A stretch of DNA of 64,000 bases from Streptomyces sp. NRRL F-5123 (GTDB lineage: Bacteria; Actinomycetota; Actinomycetes; Streptomycetales; Streptomycetaceae), in NCBI RefSeq assembly GCF_000721495.1, contig NZ_JOHY01000010.1, positions 1 to 64,000 of the forward strand. The letters run 5' to 3'. Positions 1 to 8,005 of the stretch are shown here, piece by piece. A program made the translations under genes and the position numbers. The notes under the pieces are model-generated. The model saw nothing but the letters and a program-made list of their open reading frames with translations. It searched no databases and was not told where the DNA came from. How positions within the stretch are numbered: the first letter of the stretch is position 1; each line of letters opens with the position of its first letter.

Positions 1-352
1 CCCCACGCGCCCCTGGTGTTGCCCGGCGGGGCATCGCGCTTCTGCTTCGGTGGGTGGGGTCGGGGGCCACTCCGGGGGTACCTCCTCGGAATGCGCGTCC
101 GACCTCTCCCCCAGCGTGACGGGGAGTCGATGCGCATTCCTGCGGGGGCACCCCCGGATCGTCCCCCTCCCGACGTCTCGTCGGCGGCTGCCCGCCGGTG
201 GGGGTGATGTCCCAAAGGACCGCGGCTCGCCCCCGACTGCGGGTCATCCCGCAGGGTGGGCAGAAGCCGTCGCTTCCACCTGCACGGGCGGTGGAGGTGG
301 GAAACACCCCGCGCCGCCAGGCGCGGGCACCCCCACCGGCGGGAAGCCGACC
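1..352 (-). repeat. Intergenic repeat module, copy A (cut by window start)
   Basis: This gene-free stretch is the reverse complement of sequence that recurs at 17261-17640 and 42914-43387. Shared blocks, in the orientation of the other copies, are a GCCGGTGGGGGTGCCCGCGCC block, a GTGCAGGTGG-containing hairpin, CACCCCCACCGG, GGGAGGGGGACGATCC, a long hairpin (71-158) and a GCGCGATGCC...ACACCAGGGGCGCG end. The module lies just downstream of the DUF397 gene that reads towards it. No codon-like constraint or conserved reading frame is evident. It is probably an RNA or DNA structural element. The copy may continue to the left of the window. Confidence 0.75.
71..158 (-). other. Conserved-arm hairpin with variable apex, copy A
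   Basis: The left arm at 71-96 pairs with the right arm at 132-158. Both contain GGAATGCGC/GCGCATTCC next to the CCGGGGGT end. The 35-nt segment between them (97-131) has no similarity to the apex of the other two copies. It can fold on itself (CTCCCC with GGGGAG). A conserved stem with an unrelated apex of constant length is visible directly; any function is unknown. Confidence 0.65.
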
Positions 353-413
353 CTCCACCGCAGGGGGGAGCGCGGTCACCGGCTTCCTGACGCGTACGCT
401 TCCGGCTCCGCGG

Positions 414-632
414 TCAGCCCGGGAAGCGCCCGGCCTTGACCTCGCTGAGGAAGGCAGCCCAGGCCGCCGCCGGGAAGAGGAGGGCGGGACCGTGGGGGTC
501 CTTGGAGTCCCGGACGGGGACGAGGTGGGGGTAGTCGAGGGAGACCTCGACACAGCTGTCGGGGTGGGAGCCGCCGCTGTACGACGACTTACGCCAAGCA
601 GCAACGCGCAAGTCCGGAATGGATTCAAGCAT
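414..632 (-). CDS. DUF397 domain protein
   Basis: This 72-residue protein is one complete DUF397 domain, with the family signature WRKSSYSGG near residue 13, a central CVEV strand and VPVRDSKDPHGPAL before the C-terminus. DUF397 proteins are small partners of XRE regulators carrying a DUF5753 domain and are abundant in Streptomyces. It follows a near-identical paralogue (698-916) and the XRE gene on the same strand. The duplicate arose by local duplication, since about 30 nt near both 5' ends are identical. The molecular role of the family is only partly known (bald/anti-sigma-like regulation has been proposed). Confidence 0.9.
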   Translation of the reverse strand: MLESIPDLRVAAWRKSSYSGGSHPDSCVEVSLDYPHLVPVRDSKDPHGPALLFPAAAWAAFLSEVKAGRFPG

Positions 633-697
633 GCCGGGCTCCTCCTCCGCCGGACCGCGTCAACGGGCGGGCCGGTCGCCCCAGTTATGCCCTCCGG

Positions 698-916
698 TCA
701 CACCGGAAAACGGTCACCCTTCACGTCCGCGACGAACGCGGCCCAGGCTTCCGCCGGGAAGACCAGGGCGGGACCCTGCGGGTCCTTCGAGTCCCGCACC
801 GGGACCACGCCGGGGAAGTCGTCAGCGACCTCGATGCAGCTGTTGGGGTTCGATCCGTCGCTGTACGACGACTTACGCCAAGCAGCAACGCTCAGGTCCG
901 GGGTTGACTCATGCAT
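698..916 (-). CDS. DUF397 domain protein
   Basis: This 72-residue DUF397 protein carries WRKSSYSDGSNPNSCIEV and VPVRDSKDPQGPALVF. Its ATG lies inside the 3' end of the upstream XRE gene (25-nt overlap), so the two are translationally coupled and probably act as a regulator-partner pair. A second copy sits 65 nt downstream at 414-632; the two proteins agree at about two thirds of positions. The acidic, Cys-containing loop in the middle is conserved between them. Confidence 0.9.
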   Translation of the reverse strand: MHESTPDLSVAAWRKSSYSDGSNPNSCIEVADDFPGVVPVRDSKDPQGPALVFPAEAWAAFVADVKGDRFPV

Positions 917-1731
917 GACGTGTGGTCCTCCAGCATGCTGCGCAGCAGGGCAAGGGAATCCGCCGTTGAAAGCGCTGAATCCCTCAACAGATCGTAGGCC
1001 AACCGGAGTCGCTCCACCTCCTCAGATTCGGTGATGACGTGGCCGCTCCACGTGCTCTCGACGTAGGCGATCATGCGGCCGTTCGGCAACCACAGCAGCT
1101 GCACCGGACCCCAGAGCAACGGGTGGGGTCCCGCGCCGAGCGGCACGATTTGCAGCGCGACGTTGGGTTCCTGGGCCGCTTGCACGAGTCGTTCCAACTG
1201 GTCTGCCCAAACCTGCGGATCGGGCACCGGACGTCGAACAACCGACTCGTCGAGCAGGGCTCGGTAGTTCAAGGCCTTGGGACCGGACAGGCGCTTCTGC
1301 CGTGCGATCCGCGCATCGACCTGCTTGGCCAGTATCTCCTCGCTGGCCGGTCGCTCCATACGCATCAGCGCCTCGGCGTACCCGGGCGTCTGCAAAAGGC
1401 CCGGCACCGTACCGATACTGAAGGCGTAGAGGCTGGTCGCCTCGGCCTCCGCCTCGCTGAATCCGGCGAATCGGTTGGCGTCCGCTTCACGCTTCACCAA
1501 ATGCCACAGGTCGGAGAGAAGTTCGCCCGTGGCATATACCTCGCCCAGCGCACACGCGGCGTCGATCGAGCCAACCCGCGTGCCCTTCTCCAGCCGATGC
1601 AGGTAGGACGTGTCGTACTTGGTCTTCTCGGAGAGCTGGCCCAAGCTCCAGCCGCTACGGGCTCGCAGTCGAGCCAGCTCCTTGCAATAGACCGCGCGAA
1701 CTGACAGAAGGCCAGCACTGTTGTCCTGCAT
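892..1731 (-). CDS. XRE-family regulator with DUF5753 domain
   Basis: From the ATG at 1731 the product has 279 residues. It has an N-terminal helix-turn-helix (about residues 8-62, with LARLRARSGWSLGQLSEKT and SYLHRLEKG) followed by a DUF5753 domain containing the typical PGLLQTPGYAEAL segment. It is a DNA-binding transcription factor of the kind paired with DUF397 proteins in Streptomyces. The frame is open further upstream to 1836, and in-frame GTG codons just before 1731 are possible starts. No strong ribosome binding site separates the options. Its 3' end overlaps the first DUF397 gene, and a HATPase gene is divergent from it. Confidence 0.88.
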   Translation of the reverse strand: MQDNSAGLLSVRAVYCKELARLRARSGWSLGQLSEKTKYDTSYLHRLEKGTRVGSIDAACALGEVYATGELLSDLWHLVKREADANRFAGFSEAEAEATSLYAFSIGTVPGLLQTPGYAEALMRMERPASEEILAKQVDARIARQKRLSGPKALNYRALLDESVVRRPVPDPQVWADQLERLVQAAQEPNVALQIVPLGAGPHPLLWGPVQLLWLPNGRMIAYVESTWSGHVITESEEVERLRLAYDLLRDSALSTADSLALLRSMLEDHTSCMSQPRT

Positions 1732-1958
1732 GCGAACGTACGCACCCACTTCCGTTGCCTCGTCGGCCAGGCAACAACCTGGCGCCCTCCGGCAAAAGGG
1801 GCCGCGGCCTGCGCGCAATGCGTGACGCACCTGCACGGAGGCAGGCCCATCTGCCGGTCCCGAAGGGGCAATGCTCCAGCCCTACCGACACTAGGTCACT
1901 TCACGCCACTCTGCATACACATCGTCAGATTCCGATCACGCAGAGGCGGCCCCCACCG

Positions 1959-2381
1959 ATGGCTACGGCATCGCACCCCTACTCACCCGCGCAGATCCTG
2001 TGGCCTGCCACGCCCCGCGGGGTACATCAGGCGCGGCACTCGCTCGATCGGCAACTCACCCGGTGGGACATGGAGGATCTGGTCCCGGAGGCCGGTCTCG
2101 TGCTCACCGAGCTCATGACGAATGTGCTGCGGCACGCGGCCGTGGTCGGGCGGAAGACGGGGGTCAGCGTCCTCCGTGTGCCGGGTGGCGTGCGGATCGA
2201 GGTGCATGACGCGCGGGGGCGGAGCGAGGGGGTGCCGGTGGTGCGGGAGGCGGCCGCGGAGGCCGAGGACGGGCGGGGGATGACGGTCGTGGACCGGGTC
2301 ACCGGGCACCGGTGGGGGGTCACGGACCGTGTCGGGCCCGGCAAGGTCGTGTGGGCGGAGTGCGTGCGCCCCGGTGCGTGA
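1959..2381 (+). CDS. ATP-binding protein, HATPase/anti-sigma-type
   Basis: The 140-residue product has the small HATPase_c_2 fold of RsbW/SpoIIAB-like proteins. The N box is LTELMTNVLRHA (about residues 47-58), followed by a VHDARG G1-type motif near residue 83 and DGRGMTVVDRVTGHRWG as the G2 box. Such proteins bind ATP and act as anti-sigma or switch kinases; many Streptomyces copies are lone. It is divergent from the XRE/DUF397 genes, a common arrangement in this genus, so shared regulation is plausible. The ATG at 1959 was chosen because the domain begins soon after it and the upstream frame lacks sensible sequence. Confidence 0.85.
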   Translation: MATASHPYSPAQILWPATPRGVHQARHSLDRQLTRWDMEDLVPEAGLVLTELMTNVLRHAAVVGRKTGVSVLRVPGGVRIEVHDARGRSEGVPVVREAAAEAEDGRGMTVVDRVTGHRWGVTDRVGPGKVVWAECVRPGA

Positions 2382-2453
2382 CGGCGTACGCCTCCGCGTG
2401 CGCAGTGCGCGCCCGCATGTCGCCGCGGTGATGCGCGGGCCCCGCGGGCGGGT

Positions 2454-3023
2454 TCAGGTCAGGAGCCGGTCGACCAGCCCGTCGACGTATTCCGGGGTGA
2501 GGGGGACCATGCCGAACAGGACCCGGATGTACATCGGGGCCAGGACGTGGTCCAGCACCTCCAGCGCGTCGGGGGCGTTCTCGCCGCGGTCGCGGGAGCG
2601 GTCGAGCATGGACTGGAGCTGCCGGGTGCGTTCGTCGCGGATGTCGTCGCGGGCCTGGTCGCCCTGCCGGCCGTTGCCCGAGAGGGCGACGGCCAGGCGC
2701 ACCAGCGCGAGGCCGTCGGGGCCGGTGATCTCGCGGGCGACGTTGGCCGCGTACGTGCGGAGGTCGCCGGTCAGGCTCCCGGTGTCGGGCATCGGCGACT
2801 GCGCGTTGAGGCGCTTGAGCGCCACATCGGTGAGCAGGGTCTCCAGATTGCCCCACCGGCGGTAGATGCTGCTGTCGGCCACGCCCGCACGCGCCGCCAC
2901 CTCCCCGACGGTGAAGTTGCCGTAGCCGCGCTCGCTGATCAGGTCGGTGACGGCCTGGTGGACCTCCGCGGCGACGCGCGCGCTGCGCCCGCCGGGCCGC
3001 CGGGCCCGCTGGTGCTCGTTCAT
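2454..3023 (-). CDS. TetR-family repressor
   Basis: The 189-residue protein has a TetR N-terminal helix-turn-helix (FTVGEVAARAGVADSSIYRRWGN, about residues 37-59) and a C-terminal ligand-binding domain of the TetR_C_11-like type. The ATG at 3023 is preceded by GAGGG. It is divergent from an MFS exporter and the 130-bp gap holds a perfect 27-bp palindrome plus a second half site near 3034, so it very probably represses both itself and the exporter. The ligand is unknown; the exporter suggests a small toxic or signalling molecule. Confidence 0.92.
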   Translation of the reverse strand: MNEHQRARRPGGRSARVAAEVHQAVTDLISERGYGNFTVGEVAARAGVADSSIYRRWGNLETLLTDVALKRLNAQSPMPDTGSLTGDLRTYAANVAREITGPDGLALVRLAVALSGNGRQGDQARDDIRDERTRQLQSMLDRSRDRGENAPDALEVLDHVLAPMYIRVLFGMVPLTPEYVDGLVDRLLT

Positions 3024-3081
3024 GTCCCTCACCTTAACGCAGTTAGTGCTTGCGTTTGCGGCGAGGACCTCTCTATAGTCC

Positions 3082-3108
3082 TTTAACGCAGTCGCCGACT
3101 GCGTTAAA
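3082..3108. promoter_or_regulatory. TetR operator palindrome
   Basis: This is a perfect inverted repeat with 13-bp arms (TTTAACGCAGTCG) around one central base, halfway between the divergent TetR and MFS genes. A partial copy (TTAACGCAGT) lies at 3034-3043 in front of the TetR gene. The position and symmetry fit a TetR dimer operator controlling both promoters. Confidence 0.85.
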
Positions 3109-3152
3109 GCGTCCGAGGGTATGGGCGCGACGACCGACGGAGGGGAATCCCC

Positions 3153-4643
3153 ATGACCGCACCGCCCACGACCGCGGGCAGTCGATCGGGCCGGGGCACG
3201 CTGCTCACGGTGACCTGCCTGGGCCAGTTCATGGTCCTGCTCGACAACACGATCGTCGGAGCGGCCCTGCCCGACATGCAGCACCAGCTGCACACCCAGC
3301 TGACCGGCCTGCAGTGGATCGTCGACGGGTACGTGCTGCTCGTCGCCATGCTGCTGCTGTCGGGCGGGATCTTCGCCGACCGGTTCGGCCGCAAGCGGGT
3401 GTTCCTGACCGGCGTCGTGGTGTTCACCGCCGCGTCGGCGCTGTGCAGCCTCGCGCCCTCACTCGGCTGGCTGGTCGCCGGCCGGGTGCTGCAGGGCGTC
3501 GGTGCCGCGGCGCTGAGCCCCGCCTCGCTCGCCCTGCTCGCCGCCGCGTATCCCGTACCGCAGGAACGCGTCAGGGCGATCGGGCTGTGGGCCGGGCTCA
3601 GCGGGATCGGCCTGGCGGCCGGACCCGTGGCCGGCGGCGTGCTGACGGACGCCTTCGGCTGGCCCGCCATCTTCCTGGTGAACCTGCCCATCGGCGTGGT
3701 CCTTCTGCTGGCCGGTCTGCGCAGCCTCGACGAGACGCGCAATCCGCACGCCCCCGCGATCGACGTCCCCGGCACGGTGCTGTCCGCGCTGGGTGTGGGG
3801 GTGCTGACCTACGGGCTGATCGAGGGCGGTGCCCGCGGCTGGACGTCGCCGGTCATCCTGGGGAGCTTCGCCGCCGCGGTGGTCCTCCTGGCGGCCTTCG
3901 TCGCCGTCGAAGCGCGCCGCCCCGCACCGATGCTGCCGCTGCGGCTGTTCCGGGAGCGGCTGTTCACCGTGTCCAACACCGCCATGGTCGTGGTGGGGTT
4001 CGCGCTCATGGGCTCGTCGTTCTTCTTCTCCCAGTTCTTCGTGTACGTCCAGGGCAGCTCGGTCCTGCGCGCCGGCCTCCAGACCCTCCCCACCTCCCTC
4101 GCCATGGTGGCCGTCAGCCCCTACGCGGGCCGGCTCGCCGCCCGGTACGGCTTCCGCGTCGTCACCACCGCCGGCCTGGCCCTGGCCGGGCTGGGGCTGC
4201 TGGCGCTCGGCACCGTGCACGCCGACACCGGCTACGGGAACGTGTGGTGGCGGCTGGCAGTCGTCGGGATCGGCTTCGCCCTGACCCTGTCCCCGCTGAC
4301 GGGCGCCGCCATCCAGGCGGTCAGCCCGCAGGAGGGCGGCCTCGCCTCAGGTATCAGCAGCACCACCCGGCAGATCGGCGCGGTGCTCGGGGTGGCGGTG
4401 CTCGGAGCCGTCGTCCGCGCCCGGGAGTCCGGCGGCGCCTCCTTCGGGACCGGCCTCAACAGCGCCTTCGTCACGGCCGGCGCCGTCACCTCGGCCGCCG
4501 CGGTGTTCACCGGCCTGTGGCTGGCGAGGTCCAGGCCCGCGGAAGGCTCCGCGGCGCCGTACCGCTCCACCGGTCCGGACGCGGTCACCACCGCGGACGT
4601 CGCCGGCCTGGAGGGGGCCACCGCCCGGATCGGGCGGGACTGA
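3153..4643 (+). CDS. MFS drug exporter, DHA2 (EmrB/QacA) type
   Basis: The 496-residue integral membrane protein shows the DHA2 family pattern of about 14 transmembrane helices. The first helix carries LGQFMVLLDNTIVGAALPDM, and the motif A loop GGIFADRFGRKRVF is near residue 73. These proteins use the proton gradient to export hydrophobic compounds. GGAGGGG sits about 8 nt before the ATG. It is divergent from a TetR gene across a perfect palindrome, so the regulator and exporter form a resistance or secretion pair. Substrate cannot be inferred. Confidence 0.92.
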   Translation: MTAPPTTAGSRSGRGTLLTVTCLGQFMVLLDNTIVGAALPDMQHQLHTQLTGLQWIVDGYVLLVAMLLLSGGIFADRFGRKRVFLTGVVVFTAASALCSLAPSLGWLVAGRVLQGVGAAALSPASLALLAAAYPVPQERVRAIGLWAGLSGIGLAAGPVAGGVLTDAFGWPAIFLVNLPIGVVLLLAGLRSLDETRNPHAPAIDVPGTVLSALGVGVLTYGLIEGGARGWTSPVILGSFAAAVVLLAAFVAVEARRPAPMLPLRLFRERLFTVSNTAMVVVGFALMGSSFFFSQFFVYVQGSSVLRAGLQTLPTSLAMVAVSPYAGRLAARYGFRVVTTAGLALAGLGLLALGTVHADTGYGNVWWRLAVVGIGFALTLSPLTGAAIQAVSPQEGGLASGISSTTRQIGAVLGVAVLGAVVRARESGGASFGTGLNSAFVTAGAVTSAAAVFTGLWLARSRPAEGSAAPYRSTGPDAVTTADVAGLEGATARIGRD

Positions 4644-4668
4644 CACCGCGACACCCGGGCCCGCGGGG

Positions 4669-5508
4669 TCAGCGCGGGGTGGCCGCCTGGTGGACCTTGG
4701 CCAGCAGGCGGCGGAGGACGATGGTGCGGTCGCTGTCGGCGGGCAGCCGTGCGAGGCAGGCCTCCAGGCCCGCGACGTGGTCGACCCGCATGCGGCCCGC
4801 GCCCACCTTGTCGAGGACGGCGACGACCGCGTGGAAGCCCCAGTACTGGCTGAACGCGATCGCCTCGTCGTCCAGGACCGCCTGCGTCAGGTCGTCCAGG
4901 TACTCCCCGTCGGGTCGGGCGTACTGCCGGGCGTAGGCGGCCAGCCGGATGCCGGGGGCCGGGGACGTGAGCGCGGCCTCGACGTCGAAGTCGTCGCGCT
5001 GCCGGGTGACGGTCACCAGGTCGGCGAAGATCTGCTCCATGCGGTCCGTGCGGGCGGGGCTGCGAGGTGTGCCGCGCACCCTCGCGTACTCGTCCGCCAG
5101 GCGCTCGACGGTCCCGGCGGGTCCGGCGGAGGTGTCCGCGTAGGGGCCCGGGGTGACGGTGTCGTCGCCGGTCCTCGTCACCAGGGCGATCCGCGCGGTG
5201 CGCGACGCGTCGTCCGCCGTGCGGCCCGCCTGCGCCGAGTTCTCCTCGGCGGCCTCCACGCGTTCGGCGAGCTGCCGGTACTGGAGCTTCGTCCCGCCGG
5301 GCAGCTCGATGCTGTCGAAGAGGTCGCCCAGCCACGGCACGACGGCCACGGCGAGGAGCACGACGGTGACACCGTCGATCGAGAGGCCGGGCCGGACCAG
5401 GTGCACGACCGCGGCCGCGACCGCCGCGCAGGTGACGACCGCGGCGATCACGTCCCGCCTGCGGCCGCGGCCCGGCCGCCGTCCCGCGCCCGCCGGTTCT
5501 TCTGCCAT
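4669..5508 (-). CDS. Unknown membrane protein with coiled coil
   Basis: The 279-residue product has a basic N-terminus, two adjacent hydrophobic helices (about residues 18-39 and 45-63), then an IELPGGTKLQYRQLAERVEAAEE segment that begins a soluble, charged, partly coiled-coil region, and a C-terminal helical domain of about 130 residues. The PGG-(T/I)-K-L-x-(Y/F) pattern straight after a TM hairpin is seen in several uncharacterised bacterial membrane proteins. No enzyme motif was found. It is convergent with the MFS gene and is followed upstream by another unknown gene on the same strand. Confidence 0.7.
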   Translation of the reverse strand: MAEEPAGAGRRPGRGRRRDVIAAVVTCAAVAAAVVHLVRPGLSIDGVTVVLLAVAVVPWLGDLFDSIELPGGTKLQYRQLAERVEAAEENSAQAGRTADDASRTARIALVTRTGDDTVTPGPYADTSAGPAGTVERLADEYARVRGTPRSPARTDRMEQIFADLVTVTRQRDDFDVEAALTSPAPGIRLAAYARQYARPDGEYLDDLTQAVLDDEAIAFSQYWGFHAVVAVLDKVGAGRMRVDHVAGLEACLARLPADSDRTIVLRRLLAKVHQAATPR

Positions 5509-5556
5509 GCGGACCAGGGTGGCAGACGGCCTTCCGCCCGCGCGGGCGAACCCGGC

Positions 5557-5961
5557 TCACTCCTCGTCGCGGTAGGTGAGGCGGCCGCCGGACAGCCGCC
5601 AGTGGCGCCGGTGGGCGGTCAACTGCCAGGTCTCGTCGGCGGCGAGCGACTGGACGACCCACGCGTGGAGCTGCGGGAGACCGTGCGCGCGCAGGACGTC
5701 GCGGGAGGCGGCGCGGGAGGCGGCGTCGACCGGGTGGACGTCGATGCGGATGCCGACTGCGTCCGGGTGGACGCCCCGGCCGTAGGTGCGCGGGGCGGGA
5801 GCGACCCATGCCGCGCTCAGGACGAGGGTCCCGCTGTCGTGCCCCGTGAGGAACCGCAGCTCCGTGACGCCGCTCATGTGCGGGCCGAGGCAGTCGGCGA
5901 CATCGGTGCTGGTCAGAGGCCAGGCGAGGTGCCGGGGAAGTCGTCTGTCGCGGGCGGGCAT
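5557..5961 (-). CDS. Hypothetical protein
   Basis: From the ATG at 5961 the product has 134 residues. It is soluble, with no signal peptide or recognisable catalytic motif. It is rich in Ala, Arg and His with alternating strand-like segments (GTLVLSAAWVA, AVGIRIDVHPV). The frame is open upstream to 6027 but those residues look like leader DNA and would overlap the divergent hydrolase gene at 6014. It lies 48 nt upstream of the TM protein at 4669-5508 on the same strand and may be co-transcribed with it. I do not recognise the family. Confidence 0.6.
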   Translation of the reverse strand: MPARDRRLPRHLAWPLTSTDVADCLGPHMSGVTELRFLTGHDSGTLVLSAAWVAPAPRTYGRGVHPDAVGIRIDVHPVDAASRAASRDVLRAHGLPQLHAWVVQSLAADETWQLTAHRRHWRLSGGRLTYRDEE

Positions 5962-6013
5962 GGAAGGCAGCGTGGCAGACGCCCGCGGCGCGGGCCCGTG
6001 CCAGGATGGGCCG

Positions 6014-6727
6014 ATGGCGAAGAACACGGCCGTACGGCGGCTGGACCTCGGCTATTTCGTCCGGCCCGCCTCCGAAGTGGGCGGCCCGCAGCCGCGGGTG
6101 GAACCCGTGCTCGCGTACCTCGTACGGCACGAGGACGGGCTCATCCTCTTCGACACCGGCATCGGTGACGCGGGCCCGGAGACCGAGGCGCACTACCGGC
6201 CCCGGCGGCGGGCCCTGCCGGAGGCGCTCGCGGCGGCGGGGGTGGGCCTCGACGACATCTCGCTGGTCGTGAACTGCCATCTGCACTTCGACCACTGCGG
6301 CGGCAATCCGCTGCTCGCGCGGCGGCCGATCCTGGTCCAGGACGTCGAGCTGGCGACCGCCCGGCGCGGCGGCCACACCGTGGACGCGCTGGTCGACTTC
6401 CCCGGCGCGGTGTACGAGGAGCTGGAGGGCGAGGCGGAGATCCGCCCCGGGGTGTGGGTCGTCCCGACCCCCGGGCACACGGAGGGCCACCAGTCGCTGG
6501 CCCTACGGCAGGACGACGGCACGGTGGTCCTCGCCGGTCAGGCCCACGACTTCGCCTCCGACTTCGCGTCCGACCACCTGGCCCGCGAAGCCGCGCGCGA
6601 CGGCGTGCCGCAGCCCCTCCCCGGCTACGCCCCCTGGCTGGACCGCCTCGCGGACTTCGACCCGCGCCGCGTGCTCTTCGCGCACGACTGCTCGGTGTGG
6701 GAGCCGTCGCACATGACCGTGCGCTGA
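6014..6727 (+). CDS. Metallo-beta-lactamase-fold hydrolase, lactonase-like
   Basis: The 237-residue protein has the metal-binding HLHFDH motif (residues 89-94), a further His in TPGHTEGH (155) and a late His in LFAHDCSVW. The layout resembles the AiiA/AttM N-acyl homoserine lactonase branch of the superfamily. At the place where the bridging metal ligand Asp is expected (AGD) the sequence reads LAGQAHDF. Either the register is shifted or this ligand is replaced, so activity is uncertain. A short internal duplication, DFASDFASD, follows. The substrate is unknown; lactones or related esters are the best guess. Confidence 0.82.
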   Translation: MAKNTAVRRLDLGYFVRPASEVGGPQPRVEPVLAYLVRHEDGLILFDTGIGDAGPETEAHYRPRRRALPEALAAAGVGLDDISLVVNCHLHFDHCGGNPLLARRPILVQDVELATARRGGHTVDALVDFPGAVYEELEGEAEIRPGVWVVPTPGHTEGHQSLALRQDDGTVVLAGQAHDFASDFASDHLAREAARDGVPQPLPGYAPWLDRLADFDPRRVLFAHDCSVWEPSHMTVR

Positions 6728-6760
6728 GCGGCGCCGCACGCGCCGGGCGGGCCGGGCGGG

Positions 6761-7324
6761 TCAGGCGCGCAGGTACACCGCGGGGAAGGTGTACGCGTAC
6801 TTCTCCTCCCACGTCAGCCGGCCGTCGTCGTCCCGCTCGAAGGCGCCGCACTCGCACTCCTGCTCCGGGTCGCCGACCAGGACCGGGATCGACGGGAAGG
6901 ACCGGCACTCGTCGCACCGCACGTAGGCGTCCGGCCGGGAGAGCCAGGCGCGGGCCGCCTGCGGGGAGTCGATCCGCGCGACGAACCTCAGCGGTGTCTC
7001 GTCCCGCGCCTCCACCACCTCGGGCAGGTGGCCGACGTGGTTGCTCATGTGGACCGACGGCGGTTCCGACTTGCCCCCCTGGTAGAAGAGCCCGAAGTCG
7101 TCGTAGCCGACCGGCAATTGGTCGTCGGCCGGGCCGTTGTAGTAGGGCTCGAACCACTCGCCCTGCTCGTCGTCCAGCGCCAGCCAGTACCTGAACACGG
7201 CCCGACTCCCGTCGTAGGCGTCGGTCCACGCGCAGCGGCTCACCCACACCTGGCACCCGAGGGCCCGCAGGGCCGCCACCTCGCGCGCGACGAAGGCCTC
7301 CACCGCTTCCGTCACACTCACCAC
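6761..7324 (-). CDS. Hypothetical protein with possible zinc knuckle
   Basis: The 187-residue product starts at one of two consecutive GTG codons (7324 or 7321). GAGGGGA lies about 12 nt upstream. It is acidic and soluble, with aromatic-rich segments (GEWFEPYYNGPADD). A CDEC...CECG cluster in the C-terminal third could bind zinc. No catalytic signature was recognised. It is convergent with the hydrolase at 6014-6727 and divergent from a DinB gene. Confidence 0.7.
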   Translation of the reverse strand: MVSVTEAVEAFVAREVAALRALGCQVWVSRCAWTDAYDGSRAVFRYWLALDDEQGEWFEPYYNGPADDQLPVGYDDFGLFYQGGKSEPPSVHMSNHVGHLPEVVEARDETPLRFVARIDSPQAARAWLSRPDAYVRCDECRSFPSIPVLVGDPEQECECGAFERDDDGRLTWEEKYAYTFPAVYLRA

Positions 7325-7501
7325 GGCAGTTGCCGTCCCCTCGCCGCCCGTCCTACCCGCAACACGCACTGCTCTCGCACTCCCCCACGTCGTGCCCGCC
7401 GAACGAGCCCCGAGAGTAGCCCCGTTCTGCCGGGGCGGCGGCGCCGGGCCCCTACCATCGAGGGGCCGCCGCGGGGGTCCGCGGTGGGGAGGGAGAGGCG
7501 G

Positions 7502-7984
7502 ATGGGTGCGTTCGACGTACCGCTGGAGGACGAGCGCACGCAGCTCGACGCGTTCGTCGAGGACTACCGGAGCGCGATCGAGGCGGCTCTCGACGGGCTG
7601 AGCGAGGAGCAGGCGCGGCGCAGGCTCGTGACGTCGGCGACGACGCTGCTGGGGCTGCTCAAGCACGTCACGTGGATGCAGCGGGTGTGGTTCGAGGAGT
7701 GCGTGGGCGGGACGCCGCGGCGCGAACTCGGGCTGGTGCTGGGGCCGGACGAGTCCTTCCGGCTCGGCGACGGCGACACGATCGCGTCCGTCACCGCGGC
7801 CCACCGCGAGGCCTGTGTGACGGCGCGGGCGGTGGTCGCCGGGCTGCCGCTGGACACCGTCGCGACCGGGCACCGGACCGGGCCGCGCACGCTGCGCTGG
7901 GTGTACTTGCAGGTGCTGCGGGAGCTGGCCCACCACTGCGGGCACGCCGACATCCTGCGCGAGCAGGTCCTGGCGGCGGGCTGA
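7502..7984 (+). CDS. DinB / DUF664 family protein
   Basis: The 160-residue protein is a four-helix DinB-type protein. LLGLLKHVTWMQRVWF carries the first metal-site His (about residue 54), and LRELAHHCGHADILREQ near the C-terminus supplies the other His residues. DinB-like proteins bind a divalent metal; many actinomycete members act in mycothiol or bacillithiol S-transfer, while others are uncharacterised. A purine-rich GGAGGGAGAGG precedes the ATG. It is convergent with a Nudix gene. Confidence 0.87.
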   Translation: MGAFDVPLEDERTQLDAFVEDYRSAIEAALDGLSEEQARRRLVTSATTLLGLLKHVTWMQRVWFEECVGGTPRRELGLVLGPDESFRLGDGDTIASVTAAHREACVTARAVVAGLPLDTVATGHRTGPRTLRWVYLQVLRELAHHCGHADILREQVLAAG

Positions 7985-8005
7985 GCCGGGCAGTCGCCGT
8001 CCCGG

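Noticed and set aside
71..158. Integron attC site interpretation of the variable-apex hairpin
   Set aside because: The conserved RYYYAAC/GTTRRRY core sites of attC are absent and no integrase or cassette array is present.
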